Origin: Mesorhizobium ciceri biovar biserrulae WSM1271
Lineage (GTDB): Bacteria; Pseudomonadota; Alphaproteobacteria; Rhizobiales; Rhizobiaceae
Assembly: GCF_000185905.1 (NCBI RefSeq)
Contig: NC_014923.1
Coordinates: 1,945,501-2,009,500, forward strand
Direction: 5' to 3'
Length of the DNA stretch: 64,000 bases
Both the position numbers and the translations under genes were made by a program. Numbering within the stretch: position 1 is the stretch's first letter; the number at the start of each line of letters is the position of its first letter. A model generated the notes under the pieces. The model had not been told where the DNA came from, made no database searches, and was given only the letters and a program-made list of their open reading frames with translations. Of this stretch, positions 7,352-22,018 are shown one piece after another.

Positions 7352-8401
7352 TCAGGCGATCAGCTGGCCAAAACGGTCGACCTCATCGGCCGTCGTCGCG
7401 AAGCTGGTGACGAAGCGATACAGCAACTCGTCCTCGCTGATGTGGCCGTCAAAGCCGTGCGGCTTGTGCCAATCATAGAACGCCGCACCCGCTGCCTGCA
7501 GCTTTTCAGCTTCGGCTTTCTTGATCACTGCGAAAACCTCGTTTGCCTGCGGCAGCCATGCCAGCTTGGCCGTGGCCGAATCCTCGATCGCGGCGGCAAG
7601 GCGTGCGGCCATGGCGTTGGCGTGGCGGGCGGTGTCCAGCCACAATCCGTCTTTGAAATAGGCCTCGAACTGCGCCGCGACGAAGCGCGATTTCGAAAAC
7701 AGCTGGGCGGCGCGCTTGCGCAGGAACGCCAATTCCCTGGCACGATCAAGATCGAACAGCACGATCGCTTCGGCGCACCAGCAGCCATTCTTGGTGCCGC
7801 CGAAGGACAGGATGTCGACGCCGCGTTTCCAGGTCATTTCGGCTGGCGACGTGTCGAGCGCGACCAGCGCATTGGCAAAGCGGGCGCCGTCCATGTGCAA
7901 GGGCACCGAATATCGTTTGGCGATCGCCGCGATCGTCTCGATCTCATCCAGGCCGTAGATGGTGCCGACCTCGGTCGACTGGGTGATCGAGACGGCCATC
8001 GGCCGTCCCCAATGGACGATTTCCGGTGCGAAACGGCCGATGGTCCTTTCCAGATTGTGCGGATCGATCTTGCCCAGCGCGCCATCGATCTCATGCAGGC
8101 GTGAGCCGCCGGAAAAATACACCGGCGCGCCGCATTCGTCCTCGATGACATGCGATTCGCGGTGAGCAAAGGAAATGCCGCCCGGCTTGTTGTAAGCGGT
8201 CAGCGCCAGCGAGTTGGCGGCCGTGCCGGTGGCGACGAAGAACACCGCGACCTCGCGTTCGAAAATCTCGCTGAAGCGCTGGTAGACTGCCTGGTCGAGC
8301 GCTCCGTCGCCGTAGGCGGTGGAAAAGCCGCCGGCATTGGCCGACAGGCCGGCGGCAATGTTGGGGTGGGCGCCTGCCCAATTGTCGGAAGCGAAGAACA
8401 T
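7352..8401 (-). CDS. Low-specificity L-threonine aldolase / beta-eliminating lyase family
   Basis: A 349-residue PLP enzyme that probably cleaves L-threonine or L-allo-threonine to glycine and acetaldehyde. It begins with FASDNWAGAHP, the family's N-terminal block, and contains HMDGARFANA (PLP-ring and phosphate contacts) and the lysine motif SFGGTKNG, whose Lys forms the Schiff base. The ATG at 8401 starts right at the conserved region; a longer frame upstream is not conserved-looking and is rejected. The gene converges with hsp20 and is divergent from gltB with about 490 bases between. Confidence 0.85.
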   Translation of the reverse strand: MFFASDNWAGAHPNIAAGLSANAGGFSTAYGDGALDQAVYQRFSEIFEREVAVFFVATGTAANSLALTAYNKPGGISFAHRESHVIEDECGAPVYFSGGSRLHEIDGALGKIDPHNLERTIGRFAPEIVHWGRPMAVSITQSTEVGTIYGLDEIETIAAIAKRYSVPLHMDGARFANALVALDTSPAEMTWKRGVDILSFGGTKNGCWCAEAIVLFDLDRARELAFLRKRAAQLFSKSRFVAAQFEAYFKDGLWLDTARHANAMAARLAAAIEDSATAKLAWLPQANEVFAVIKKAEAEKLQAAGAAFYDWHKPHGFDGHISEDELLYRFVTSFATTADEVDRFGQLIA

Positions 8402-8892
8402 GCATCTGCCTATGTCTTGGGAGAACGGGGGGGTGGGGAAATCAGACTGAAGTTGACCGGTTTCGCGTGCTGATCGCAAGGGCCAGGCGCCGGAAAAACA
8501 GTAAAGCCAGCCAACGGGCAAAGCCCAGGCCGACGACTGAAGCTTACGTTTTTCCTCAGCTTCGCGACATTTTCTGTCGCGAATGCCCCAAGTTTTTTGC
8601 AAATCGGTCTTGTGTGCGTCCGGGATTTCTGCCATAAAAATTTAGGACAGTAGTGCTGTCTTATTTTGTCGCACAAAACGAGCTGGATTGGCGTATCATT
8701 TGGGCCTCTCCGGCTGTTGCCGCGAGCGACAGGTGGACAGCCAGACTCTGGCCTGTACGATTACCGGATGCGATCCATGCGGAAAGCCGCCTGGTTCGAC
8801 AGGATTTCGCAAGACGTGCCACAAGGATCAGGGTGAGCCAAGCGCTTGCCGAGGCAAACCAGCGCCTGAATGGCTGGGAAGGAGGACAGGAG
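8402..8892. other. Divergent intergenic region upstream of gltB
   Basis: This 491-base stretch lies between the divergent aldolase and gltB starts and presumably holds both promoters. No gene is supported. The one notable motif is an inverted repeat GACAG-TAGTG-CTGTC at 8646-8660 in an AT-rich patch, which could be an operator. The gltB frame is open through much of this region, but the protein family begins at 8893. Confidence 0.45.
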
Positions 8893-13629
<4,737 letters not shown>

Positions 13630-13770
13630 GCTTTGCAATGGCCGGGGAGCCCAGGCTTCCCGGCCCATCTTCATCGACAGTTTGACCTCCGGCGCAAGGT
13701 TGCCATGGCTGCCTCAAGGGGTTAACGGGTGCGGCGAAAACCGCACCATCTGGACAGCAGGAACTGGACT

Positions 13771-15225
13771 ATGGGCAAGGTAACAGGCTTTCTCGAAATC
13801 GACCGGCAGGTGCACAAGTACCAGCCGGCCTCCGACCGCATCCGGCATTTCCGCGAGTTCACGCTGCCGATGTCTGACAAGGAGGTCGAGAAACAGGCCG
13901 CGCGCTGCATGGATTGCGGCATTCCGTTCTGCCACGGGCCGACCGGCTGCCCGATCCACAACCAGATTCCAGACTGGAACGACCTCGTCTACAATGGCGA
14001 CTGGGACAACGCGATCCGCAACCTGCATTCGACCAACAATTTCCCGGAGTTCACCGGCCGCATCTGCCCCGCGCCTTGCGAGGAAGCCTGCACGCTGAAC
14101 CTCGAGGACATTCCCGTCGCCATCAAGACGGTCGAGCAGGCGATCGCCGACAAGGCCTATGAAACCGGCCATATCAGGCCCTATCCGCCGGAGAAGAAGA
14201 CCGGCAAGCGGGTCGCCGTCATCGGCTCCGGCCCGGCCGGCATGGCGGCTGCCCAGCAGCTTGGCCGCGCCGGTCACGACGTCCATGTCTACGAGCGCGA
14301 AAGCCGGCCCGGCGGGCTGATGCGCTACGGTATTCCCGACTTCAAGATCGAGAAGCACTATATCGACCGGCGCATCGAGCAGATGCAGGGCGAGGGCGTG
14401 ACCTTCCATTGCGGCGTCAATGTCGGCGTCGACAAGCCGGTCGCCGAACTGCTCGCCGAACATGATGCCGTGCTCTATTGCGGCGGTTCCGAAACGCCGC
14501 GCGCGGCCGGTATTCCCGGCGACGATCTCGGCGGCGTGCATGACGCGATGCCCTATCTGGTGCAGCAGAACAGGCGGGTCGGCGGCGAACCGATCCAGTC
14601 GGTGGCGTGGCCGTCGCATCCCATCATCGCCGGCGGCCAGCATGTCGTCGTCGTCGGCGGCGGCGATACCGCGTCCGACTGCGTCGGCACGGCCTTCCGC
14701 CAGGGCGCGGTGCGCGTCACACAGCTCGATATCCGCCCACAGCCGCCGGAGAAGGAAGACAAGCTTTCGGTCTGGCCCTACTGGGCGACGAAGATGCGCA
14801 CCTCGTCCTCGCAGGCCGAAGGCGCCGAGCGCGAATTCCAGGTGGCGACGCTCGAATTCATCGGCGAGGAAGGCCAGCTGACCGGCGTCAAGTGCTGCGA
14901 GGTCGATGACAAGCGCAAGCCGATCGCCGGTACCGAATTCGTCATTCGTGCCGATCTCGCTTTCATCGCCATCGGCTTTGCCGGGCCGGCCGCGGCAGGT
15001 GTGGCGAGGGAATTGGAGGGTGAGATGAAGATCGCCACCGACAGCCGCCGCTCGCGCAATGTCGAGGCCAATGACCGCGACTACAAGACCAGCGTCGACA
15101 GGCTCTATGCGGCCGGCGACGTGCGTCGTGGCCAGTCGCTGGTCGTCTGGGCGATCCGCGAGGGCCGCCAGGCTGCGCGCGCGATCGACGAGGCGTTGAT
15201 GGGGTCGAGCGTTCTCCCGCGCTGA
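13771..15225 (+). CDS. gltD: Glutamate synthase [NADPH] small (beta) chain
   Basis: A 484-residue FAD iron-sulfur subunit that passes electrons from NADPH to GltB. Cysteines for two 4Fe-4S clusters lie in the first 120 residues ([33 protein letters not shown]). The FAD-binding [10 protein letters not shown] follows near residue 150 and the NADPH-binding [10 protein letters not shown] near 300. ATG at 13771 has AGGA about eight bases upstream. It is co-directional with gltB and forms the expected gltBD unit. Nothing is missing compared with the family. Confidence 0.96.
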   Translation: MGKVTGFLEIDRQVHKYQPASDRIRHFREFTLPMSDKEVEKQAARCMDCGIPFCHGPTGCPIHNQIPDWNDLVYNGDWDNAIRNLHSTNNFPEFTGRICPAPCEEACTLNLEDIPVAIKTVEQAIADKAYETGHIRPYPPEKKTGKRVAVIGSGPAGMAAAQQLGRAGHDVHVYERESRPGGLMRYGIPDFKIEKHYIDRRIEQMQGEGVTFHCGVNVGVDKPVAELLAEHDAVLYCGGSETPRAAGIPGDDLGGVHDAMPYLVQQNRRVGGEPIQSVAWPSHPIIAGGQHVVVVGGGDTASDCVGTAFRQGAVRVTQLDIRPQPPEKEDKLSVWPYWATKMRTSSSQAEGAEREFQVATLEFIGEEGQLTGVKCCEVDDKRKPIAGTEFVIRADLAFIAIGFAGPAAAGVARELEGEMKIATDSRRSRNVEANDRDYKTSVDRLYAAGDVRRGQSLVVWAIREGRQAARAIDEALMGSSVLPR

Positions 15226-15252
15226 GCCCGGCCTCAGAGCCGCGCTGCGAGA

Positions 15253-16467
15253 CTAACGATTGATCGCGGTCGTGGTGTCGGTCGCGGCTGCGGCCTTCGG
15301 CGGCCAGGAGAAATCGTCGGCGCGGCCGGGCGATGCAATCGGTGCCTTGCCCTCGACCACAAGCTTTTCACCGGGCAGGTCCGGATTGGCCTTTGCCGGC
15401 GGTGCCGCGCCAAGCAGCTCCGAGCCGCCGTCGAGTGCCGGATCGCTGAGCAGCATCGGCGCGGTGCGGTCGATGACGATGGGGGGCGCGGCCGGCGCCG
15501 GCGTCTCGACAGGGGCGCCCGCCGGAGCGGACGGTGTAATCATGCTTCCCGGCGCGGTCAGGCCGAGGATCTTCAGCAGCGGTTTTTCGGTGTAGAAGGC
15601 GAGCTTGCGCTTGCCCGCCTTCGAGATATTGATGCCGTCATCGGCGCGCAGCCGCACCGGCTGGCCGTTGATGTCGGGGCCGCTGGTGACGAAGGCGCCG
15701 TTCTCGTCGACAAAGCCGTCCCAGATATCGACGAATTCGCCGCCATGGCTTTCTGCGGCCTGATGGTAGATGTCGTTGAAGGCAAGCATATCCGAGGTCA
15801 TCTTCGGCACCCGGAACGCCGGCATGCCGACCCAAAGGAAGGGGACCTTGGCCGCGGCGATGGCTTTGCCCAGCGCGTCGGTCCTGCGTTCATATTCCTT
15901 GGTCCAGTTCTCGGAGCGTGGCTGTTCGCGCACGTCGCCCACCTTCATCGACTGGCGGTCGTTGGAGCCCAGCATGACGATCACGGCGGCGGGTTTTTCG
16001 GTCTCGATCAGCGATTTGATCTGTTCGGGCCAGTTGTAGAAATCATCGCGCACGAAGCCGGACGAGCCATTGCTGCGAACGACGATCCTGACGCCGGCAT
16101 TCTCTGCGAAAGCGGTGTCGAGGCCTTCGGCGAGGCCGGCCGCCATGAAGTCGCCGACCACCAGGACGGTGCGGGCGTCCGGCGCCTTGTCGACCACCGG
16201 GATTTCCGGTTCCGCGGGCGGGCGCGGGGCGCGGGGTTTTTTCGCCTTGGGCCTGGGCCTCGGCTTCTGGATATCCAGGGGCGGCTCAATGCGCTCGCTG
16301 CGGCGCGGAAACAAAAGGTCGCGCAACGACCAGCCGCGGTTTTGCTGCTCCTGCGCCATGGCCGGCGCATGAAAGGCGCCAGCAACGCCGACGGCAAGCA
16401 CGACCACGGCCAGGACGAGCACCGGCATGCGACGAACAAGCCCTGCGATGCGCGCAGCCGAAGCCAA
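15253..16467 (-). CDS. DUF459 SGNH-fold periplasmic protein, catalytic residues replaced
   Basis: A 404-residue secreted or anchored protein: hydrophobic N-terminal segment (about 13-38), a Pro/Lys/Arg-rich linker (about 65-95), then an SGNH-hydrolase fold of the DUF459 type (about 98-300) and a Pro/Ala-rich tail. The fold is visible from GSND at 167-170 and from the SSGFVRDDFYNWP block. The nucleophile position of block I reads GDF with Phe107 where GDS is expected, and the final block reads DGIN with Asn280 where DxxH is expected. So both Ser and His of the usual dyad appear absent, suggesting a non-catalytic or altered role in the cell wall. It lies downstream of a lytic transglycosylase gene on the same strand. 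Confidence 0.8.
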   Translation of the reverse strand: MASAARIAGLVRRMPVLVLAVVVLAVGVAGAFHAPAMAQEQQNRGWSLRDLLFPRRSERIEPPLDIQKPRPRPKAKKPRAPRPPAEPEIPVVDKAPDARTVLVVGDFMAAGLAEGLDTAFAENAGVRIVVRSNGSSGFVRDDFYNWPEQIKSLIETEKPAAVIVMLGSNDRQSMKVGDVREQPRSENWTKEYERRTDALGKAIAAAKVPFLWVGMPAFRVPKMTSDMLAFNDIYHQAAESHGGEFVDIWDGFVDENGAFVTSGPDINGQPVRLRADDGINISKAGKRKLAFYTEKPLLKILGLTAPGSMITPSAPAGAPVETPAPAAPPIVIDRTAPMLLSDPALDGGSELLGAAPPAKANPDLPGEKLVVEGKAPIASPGRADDFSWPPKAAAATDTTTAINR

Positions 16468-16595
16468 TCGTTTCCTCCGTCCCTTGGCGCAGTCCTGCCG
16501 AAAAACCGCATCGGTTTCTCGGCAAATGCCGCGCCAACCAGATTGCTACAGTGTCCTTTGCGCGCCTGGAAGGCCGCGCGGCACCGCAGGCGGCT

Positions 16596-17816
16596 CTATT
16601 TCTGCCGGAGCCACTTCAGCACTTCCATGCTCGGATAGCCGTCCTGGGTCAAGCCGGCCTTGGCCTGGAAGGCCATGATGGCAGTCTTCGAGCCGTCGCC
16701 GATCTTGCCGTCGAACTTGCCGTCGTAAAGGCCATGCTGGGAAAGCCGCTTCTGCAGCTCCTGTCTTTCCTCGAAAGTAAGCTTGGTGAAAGGCCGCTTC
16801 CAGTCCTGCACCAGACCGCTCGAGCCGGCGATTTCGTCGGCAAGAAGGCCGACGGCCAGCGCATATTTGTCGGCGTTGTTGTAGGCCTTGATGACCGTGA
16901 AATTCTTGATCATCAGGAAGGCTGGCCCGCTGCGGCCGTCCGGCACCTTCAGCGTCGCCTTGTCGGAGCCGTTCTTGAACGGCTTGCCGTTGGCCCTGGC
17001 GACGCCGAGCGCCTGCCACTGCGACAGCGTCTTGGAACCGCCGGGAAGTTTTCCGGCTGGCAAGGCGACCTCATAGCCCCAGGTCTTGCCGGCCTGCCAG
17101 CCATTCTTCTTCAACAAATTGGCTGATGTCGCCAGCGCATCGGGGATCGAATTCCAGATGTCTCGCTTGCCATTGCCGTCCATGTCCACGGCATAGTGCA
17201 GATAGCTGGTCGGGATGAACTGGGTGTGGCCCATGGCGCCGGCCCAGGATCCGCTCAGATGGCTTTCGTCGATGTCGCCGGTCTGCAGGATCTTCAGCGC
17301 GGCGATAAGCTGTGTGCGGGCGAATTTCGCCCGCTTCGGATCGGCGTAGGCCAAGGTCGCCAGCGAGCGAACGACGTTGCGCATGATGTCGTCGCGCTTG
17401 AGGATCTCGCCATAATTCGATTCCATCGACCAGATGGCCAGCAGGATGTAGCGGTCGACGCCGAACCTGGCCTCGATCCGATCCAGCCACGGCTTCCATT
17501 TCCTGGCCATCTGCTGGCCGACGGCGACGGACTGATCATGGACGCGGTTGTCGAAATAGTCCCAGGCGGGGGCCGTGAATTCAGGCTGCGTGCGCGCCTT
17601 TTCCAGCACCACGGGATCGATATCCCTGATGTTCCTGAAGGCCTGGTCGTATAGGGCGCCGGAAACGCCGCTCTGCACGGCGGTGGCGCGGAAGCCGGCG
17701 ACCCATTGCCGGAAACCGGCATCGGCGAAAGCGGGGCCAGGCATCAGCAGAGCGAGCGATAGGCTGGCTGCCGCCATGACGCTGGTAAAAATTTTTGCGG
17801 CATTGCGAACGGACAT
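16596..17816 (-). CDS. Lytic murein transglycosylase, MltB family
   Basis: A periplasmic enzyme of about 406 residues that cleaves peptidoglycan glycan strands with formation of 1,6-anhydro ends. A signal peptide (about 1-32, ending AFA) is followed by an SLT_2 catalytic domain in which Glu132 (WSMESNYGE) is the expected acid/base. A C-terminal peptidoglycan-binding domain comes last (LQKRLSQHGLYDGKFDGKIG). The start at 17816 was chosen because AAGGAGG lies just upstream; an in-frame ATG 11 codons earlier is less likely. The DUF459 gene follows 128 bases downstream on the same strand, a pairing that suggests joint action on the cell wall. Confidence 0.9.
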   Translation of the reverse strand: MSVRNAAKIFTSVMAAASLSLALLMPGPAFADAGFRQWVAGFRATAVQSGVSGALYDQAFRNIRDIDPVVLEKARTQPEFTAPAWDYFDNRVHDQSVAVGQQMARKWKPWLDRIEARFGVDRYILLAIWSMESNYGEILKRDDIMRNVVRSLATLAYADPKRAKFARTQLIAALKILQTGDIDESHLSGSWAGAMGHTQFIPTSYLHYAVDMDGNGKRDIWNSIPDALATSANLLKKNGWQAGKTWGYEVALPAGKLPGGSKTLSQWQALGVARANGKPFKNGSDKATLKVPDGRSGPAFLMIKNFTVIKAYNNADKYALAVGLLADEIAGSSGLVQDWKRPFTKLTFEERQELQKRLSQHGLYDGKFDGKIGDGSKTAIMAFQAKAGLTQDGYPSMEVLKWLRQK

Positions 17817-18025
17817 CTTTTCCTCCTTCTCTGTCTCAGGAAAGACCATTCATCGCCGAACCAGGTTAGGAATTAGTTTACCATAGGTGCCACCGGGAAC
17901 GAAAAGACGCTTCGAAGCTTTACCGGTGGACGTTCCCCTCAGTTTCCCAGTAATCCCCAATTCCGGCGTGAAAATGTCTTGAAACGGGGATTGCGGAGCT
18001 GGCCCTCAAACGGATAATTGAAAGC

Positions 18026-18931
18026 ATGAAGAGAGTTCGCAAGGCAGTCTTCCCGGTCGCCGGCCTCGGCACACGGTTTCTTCCGGCCACCAAGGCTGTC
18101 CCCAAGGAAATGCTGACCGTCGTCGACCGGCCGGTGATCCAGTATGTGGTGGATGAGGCGCGCGAGGCCGGCATCGAGCATTTCATCTTCGTCACCGGCC
18201 GCAACAAGGCCGTCATCGAGGACCATTTCGACATCCAGTTCGAACTCTATGACACGCTGGCCCAGCGCGGCAAGGACGACCAGCTCGCCCGTCTGCAGCG
18301 GCTGCAGCCGGCGCCGGGGCAGACCAGTTTCACACGCCAGCAGGTGCCGATGGGACTTGGCCACGCCGTCTGGTGCGCCCGCGAGCTCGTCGGCGACGAG
18401 CCCTTCGCGCTTTTGTTGCCCGACATGATCATGCAGTCGGAGAAGAGCTGCACGAAGGCAATGGTCGAGCTCTACGAGGAGACGGGCAACAACATCATCG
18501 CGGTGCAGGAATGCGATCCCGCCGAAACCCACAAATACGGCATCGTCGGCCGCGGCGAGGACACGCATCACGGCTTCCGTATCACCGAGATGGTGGAAAA
18601 GCCGAAGGCCGGCACCGCGCCGTCCAACCTGTACATCAACGGCCGCTACATCCTGCAGCCGGAGATCTTCAAGATCCTAGAAGGTCAGGAAAAAGGCGCC
18701 GGCAACGAGATCCAGCTCACCGACGCCATGCTGAAGCTGGAAAAGCAGCAGCCTTTCTACGGCTACCACTATCGAGGCCGCACGTTCGACTGCGGATCGC
18801 CGGAGGGTTTTGTCGAGGCCAATGTCGCCTTCGCGCTGTGGCGCAGCGACATGAACGAGAACATGGCGGGCGTCATCCGCACGCTTCTCGACGAGCTGAA
18901 GCCGTCAGAGCGCCGTGGCGCTGCGTTTTAA
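18026..18931 (+). CDS. galU: UTP-glucose-1-phosphate uridylyltransferase
   Basis: A 301-residue cytosolic enzyme that makes UDP-glucose, the donor for exopolysaccharide, cyclic glucan and LPS sugars. The N-terminal nucleotide-binding [19 protein letters not shown] is intact, followed by [13 protein letters not shown], and the C-terminal [20 protein letters not shown] matches GalU. Length is normal. The SD is weak but the ATG at 18026 begins exactly at the conserved region. Neighbouring genes are also concerned with the envelope: a beta-barrel protein converges from the right and a KpsF-type isomerase lies beyond it. Confidence 0.95.
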   Translation: MKRVRKAVFPVAGLGTRFLPATKAVPKEMLTVVDRPVIQYVVDEAREAGIEHFIFVTGRNKAVIEDHFDIQFELYDTLAQRGKDDQLARLQRLQPAPGQTSFTRQQVPMGLGHAVWCARELVGDEPFALLLPDMIMQSEKSCTKAMVELYEETGNNIIAVQECDPAETHKYGIVGRGEDTHHGFRITEMVEKPKAGTAPSNLYINGRYILQPEIFKILEGQEKGAGNEIQLTDAMLKLEKQQPFYGYHYRGRTFDCGSPEGFVEANVAFALWRSDMNENMAGVIRTLLDELKPSERRGAAF

Positions 18932-18971
18932 AACATCCTAGCGAGCGGCCGGATGTCGTTGGTGCGGCCGT

Positions 18972-20783
18972 TCAGCGCTGCACCTTGACGCCGAGGAAGA
19001 TGCTGTTGGCGGTGTAGTCCCGGCCCGGCAGGTTGCTGGTCAGTTTCTCGCTCCTCACTCTTGTGGTCAGGCCGGCGTAGCGGTTCAGCCACCAGGTCAG
19101 GCCGGCCTCGGCGCTCAACACCCTGTCATGGCCGTCGATGCCGATGTAATCACGCCAGTCGAGACCCAGAGCCGCGTTGGCGGTGAGGTTGGCGCGAATC
19201 TGGCGTTCGCCTGTCAGGCGACCGGAATAGAGGATATCGCCGCTCTCGCCCGATGTGGTCGTGGGCTCGACGGTGGTCCGCCCGGTCAGGCCGATTATGG
19301 TGCCGCGCTCGGGTGACCATTTGAGGTCGGCGTTGACGGTGGCACCCGAGATCGCATCAAGGTTTTTGTCGTCGATCGCTTCCCTGAGCCAGCCGGCCGA
19401 GAATTCGCCCGACAGCTTCTCACCCATGTCGAGTGCAAGGCCGGCGCGGGCGCCGAGCCGCGTCGACGAGCGCTCGAAGCCTTCATTGTCGATGCGTTGA
19501 TCATAGGTCCGGCGGCCGACCTCGATTTCGGTGAAAGGGGTCAGGGCAGGGGAGATCTCGTAGCCGGTGCGCAACGTCGCCGTGTAGAGCGTCGAGTCCT
19601 GATCCTTCTGCGACAGCGAGGTGCCGTCCGAGAGCTTGGCGTCGCCGTAGAAGTCGTGCGAGACCGCGCCGGTCAAGGTGTACTGCATCTTGCCGAGATG
19701 CTTTTCGACGGCCAGGCTGCCATCGATGGTCTGCCGCAGCGGCTGCTTGCTGACGCCGGCAATGGCGTCCGGCGATGATGCCGATTCCGGCACGGCCTCG
19801 TAGCCGAGCTTGGCGATGGCGCGCAATTCATTGTCGAGGTCGACATTGAGCTGGCCTTCGATGCGGCCTTGCTCGTCGTGAACCGGGTAACCCGAGACGG
19901 TCTCGCGAAAAAGGCCATAGCCGTCGATCGTAGCGGAGTTCTCGCGCCAGTCGGAGGCGGCGGAAAAGCGCAGCGCCGTCTCGGACAGCAGCGCCGACTT
20001 GCCTGCACTGCTCGAATCGCCGTTCGAGGTGGCGGTCAGGCCCTGTTCGATCGTCGGCCGGATGACGAAGGAGCCCCATTTGACGCCGGTGGCGGCAAAC
20101 GGATCATCCTCCAGCTTCTTCTTCTGGCCTTCGATGGCGTCCGTACGCTCCGCTCCTGGGTCGAGCTTCTGCCTGTCGGCGCTGTCGATGGTGAGTGCGC
20201 GGCGGTTGGCCGTGTCCGCATCGGTCTCTGCAGCATCGGTGGCGTCCGTCGTGGAGGCGGTCCGGGAGGCGGTCGTGGAAGCGGTGATGTCGGAGGTGTC
20301 GGCCGTCGATTTCTTCTTCTTTTTCGACTTGTCGGCAGCCTTGTCCTTGGCTTGGTCAGCCGCATTCTGCCTGGCGCTCGATGAGCGGCGGCGCGGCTTG
20401 GGCGGCGCCGCCGTGTCGGCGGACGTGTCGTCAGTGGCTGCCGGCGGGTCGAAGAGGCTGCCGGTCGCGGTGGCGTCGCCAGTGTCGGCGTCGTCAGGCA
20501 CGGCACCGGCGCTGGCCGGCAGATAGGTGCGGGCCGGCGCATTGTCCTGCGCGGCGTTGGCCGGCTGTTGACCCTGCGCTGCCAAGGCCAGCTGTCTCGC
20601 CTTGCGCTGCTGGTCGGACAGGATCGCCGATTCCGAAACTTCGCCGCGCAGTTCGGTTTCCTGGGCATGGAGCGCCGTTGGGCGCAGCAAGGCAAACATG
20701 CTGGTTGCCAGCAGCAAGGCGCAGACCGCCTTGCCCCCACGTCGCGTCGAATTTTCTGGCTGGACCCCGGACATCGCCACCAC
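18972..20783 (-). CDS. Outer-membrane beta-barrel protein (putative beta-barrel porin 2 type)
   Basis: A 603-residue predicted outer-membrane protein. A signal sequence (about 15-41, ending LHAQ) is followed by a long low-complexity stretch rich in Ala, Asp, Thr and Ser with a lysine cluster (about 80-215). The remaining 370 or so residues have the alternating pattern of transmembrane beta-strands (for example RTGYEISPALTPFTEIEVG and GLDWRDYIG). The barrel resembles the BBP2-type porin family found in rhizobia, where some members sit near polysaccharide genes and may help export polymer; that role is inference. An ATG three codons inside (20774) is an alternative start. It converges with galU. 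Confidence 0.7.
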   Translation of the reverse strand: MVAMSGVQPENSTRRGGKAVCALLLATSMFALLRPTALHAQETELRGEVSESAILSDQQRKARQLALAAQGQQPANAAQDNAPARTYLPASAGAVPDDADTGDATATGSLFDPPAATDDTSADTAAPPKPRRRSSSARQNAADQAKDKAADKSKKKKKSTADTSDITASTTASRTASTTDATDAAETDADTANRRALTIDSADRQKLDPGAERTDAIEGQKKKLEDDPFAATGVKWGSFVIRPTIEQGLTATSNGDSSSAGKSALLSETALRFSAASDWRENSATIDGYGLFRETVSGYPVHDEQGRIEGQLNVDLDNELRAIAKLGYEAVPESASSPDAIAGVSKQPLRQTIDGSLAVEKHLGKMQYTLTGAVSHDFYGDAKLSDGTSLSQKDQDSTLYTATLRTGYEISPALTPFTEIEVGRRTYDQRIDNEGFERSSTRLGARAGLALDMGEKLSGEFSAGWLREAIDDKNLDAISGATVNADLKWSPERGTIIGLTGRTTVEPTTTSGESGDILYSGRLTGERQIRANLTANAALGLDWRDYIGIDGHDRVLSAEAGLTWWLNRYAGLTTRVRSEKLTSNLPGRDYTANSIFLGVKVQR

Positions 20784-21012
20784 TGCTTGCGCGGCGCACG
20801 CGCGCCATACTTACCGAACCGTAAATGGGGATGGTTAACGGAGGGTTGAGGCAGCGGCCCGTCAGCTGCCTGAAGCGCTGATTTCCAAAGGGATTCATAC
20901 TGCGTGCGTTTTCTCGCCTGCCGTCGTCTGAAACCACCGCACACGTTCGGGCGATATGCCTGGGGCCATTTCCGTTGGACAGCGCGCCGGCAAAGCGCTA
21001 ATCGCATCAGCC

Positions 21013-22014
21013 ATGCATGCGGGATCCCTGGATAAGAAGCCTTTGGACAGGCAAGCCTCGATCGCTTCGGCGCTGAGGACGGTGGCGACAGAACAGGCTG
21101 GTGTCGAAGCCCTCGCCGAGGCGCTGGAGAATGGGCTGGCCGCGCCTTTCGCCCAGGCGGTCGAGATGATCTCGGGGATTGAAGGCCGGCTCATCGTCAC
21201 CGGCGTCGGCAAAAGCGGCCATATCGGTTCGAAGATCGCCGCGACGCTGGCCTCGACCGGCACGCCGGCTTTCTTTGTCCATCCCGCCGAAGCCAACCAC
21301 GGCGATCTCGGCATGATCGCCAGGGACGACGCCATCATCGCCATGTCGTGGTCGGGCGAAAGCAAGGAACTGATGGGCATCGTCGCCTATTCCAGGCGCT
21401 TTTCCATTCCGCTGATCGCCGTCACCGCCGGAGAGACATCGGCGCTGGCGCGGGCGGCGGACGTGGTGCTGCTTTTGCCGCGCGCTCCGGAGGCCTGTCC
21501 GCACGGCCTGGCGCCAACGACATCGACGCTGCTGCAACTGGTGATGGGCGACGCGCTGGCGATCGCGCTGCTCGAAGCACGCGGCTTCACGCCGGACCAT
21601 TTCCGCACCTTTCACCCGGGCGGCCAGCTCGGCGCCAACCTGACGCAGATCCGCGAGATCATGCATGTCGGCGACAGGCTGCCGCTGGTGGTTGCGGGCA
21701 CCGGCATGCAGGACGCGATCCTGGAACTGTCGCGCAAAGGATTTGGCTGCGTCGCGATCACCGATGTCGACGGTGCGCTGGTCGGCATCATCACCGATGG
21801 CGACATCCGCCGTCACATCGGCAGCAATCTGCTGGCGATGACGGTGGATCAGGTGATGACAAGAGGTCCGAAGACCGCGACGCCGGACACGCTGGTGGCA
21901 ACGGCGCTGCAGACGATCAACAATTCAGCCATCACCAGCCTGATGGTGGTGGAGGGCCGGAAACCAGTCGGCCTCATCCACCTGCATGATCTGCTGCGTA
22001 TCGGCGCCGCCTGA
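21013..22014 (+). CDS. kpsF: KpsF/GutQ-type sugar-phosphate isomerase (SIS + 2 CBS)
   Basis: A protein of about 333 residues that probably converts ribulose-5-phosphate to arabinose-5-phosphate, first step towards Kdo for LPS and capsule. A SIS domain (about 45-180) shows GVGKSGHIGSKIAATLASTG and SWSGESKEL. Two CBS domains follow (about 205-330: IREIMHVGDRLPLV, VDQVMTRGPKTATP). Length and domain order fit KdsD/KpsF. No SD stands out, so the start is uncertain; an in-frame ATG at 20956 would add 19 residues. Divergent from the beta-barrel gene. The NfeD gene on the other strand ends four bases after this stop. Confidence 0.88.
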   Translation: MHAGSLDKKPLDRQASIASALRTVATEQAGVEALAEALENGLAAPFAQAVEMISGIEGRLIVTGVGKSGHIGSKIAATLASTGTPAFFVHPAEANHGDLGMIARDDAIIAMSWSGESKELMGIVAYSRRFSIPLIAVTAGETSALARAADVVLLLPRAPEACPHGLAPTTSTLLQLVMGDALAIALLEARGFTPDHFRTFHPGGQLGANLTQIREIMHVGDRLPLVVAGTGMQDAILELSRKGFGCVAITDVDGALVGIITDGDIRRHIGSNLLAMTVDQVMTRGPKTATPDTLVATALQTINNSAITSLMVVEGRKPVGLIHLHDLLRIGAA

Positions 22015-22018
22015 ACGT

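Noticed and set aside
20076..20560. Alternating low-complexity region as tandem DNA repeat
   Set aside because: It is the Ala/Asp/Thr-rich segment of the beta-barrel gene with varied codons, not a DNA repeat.
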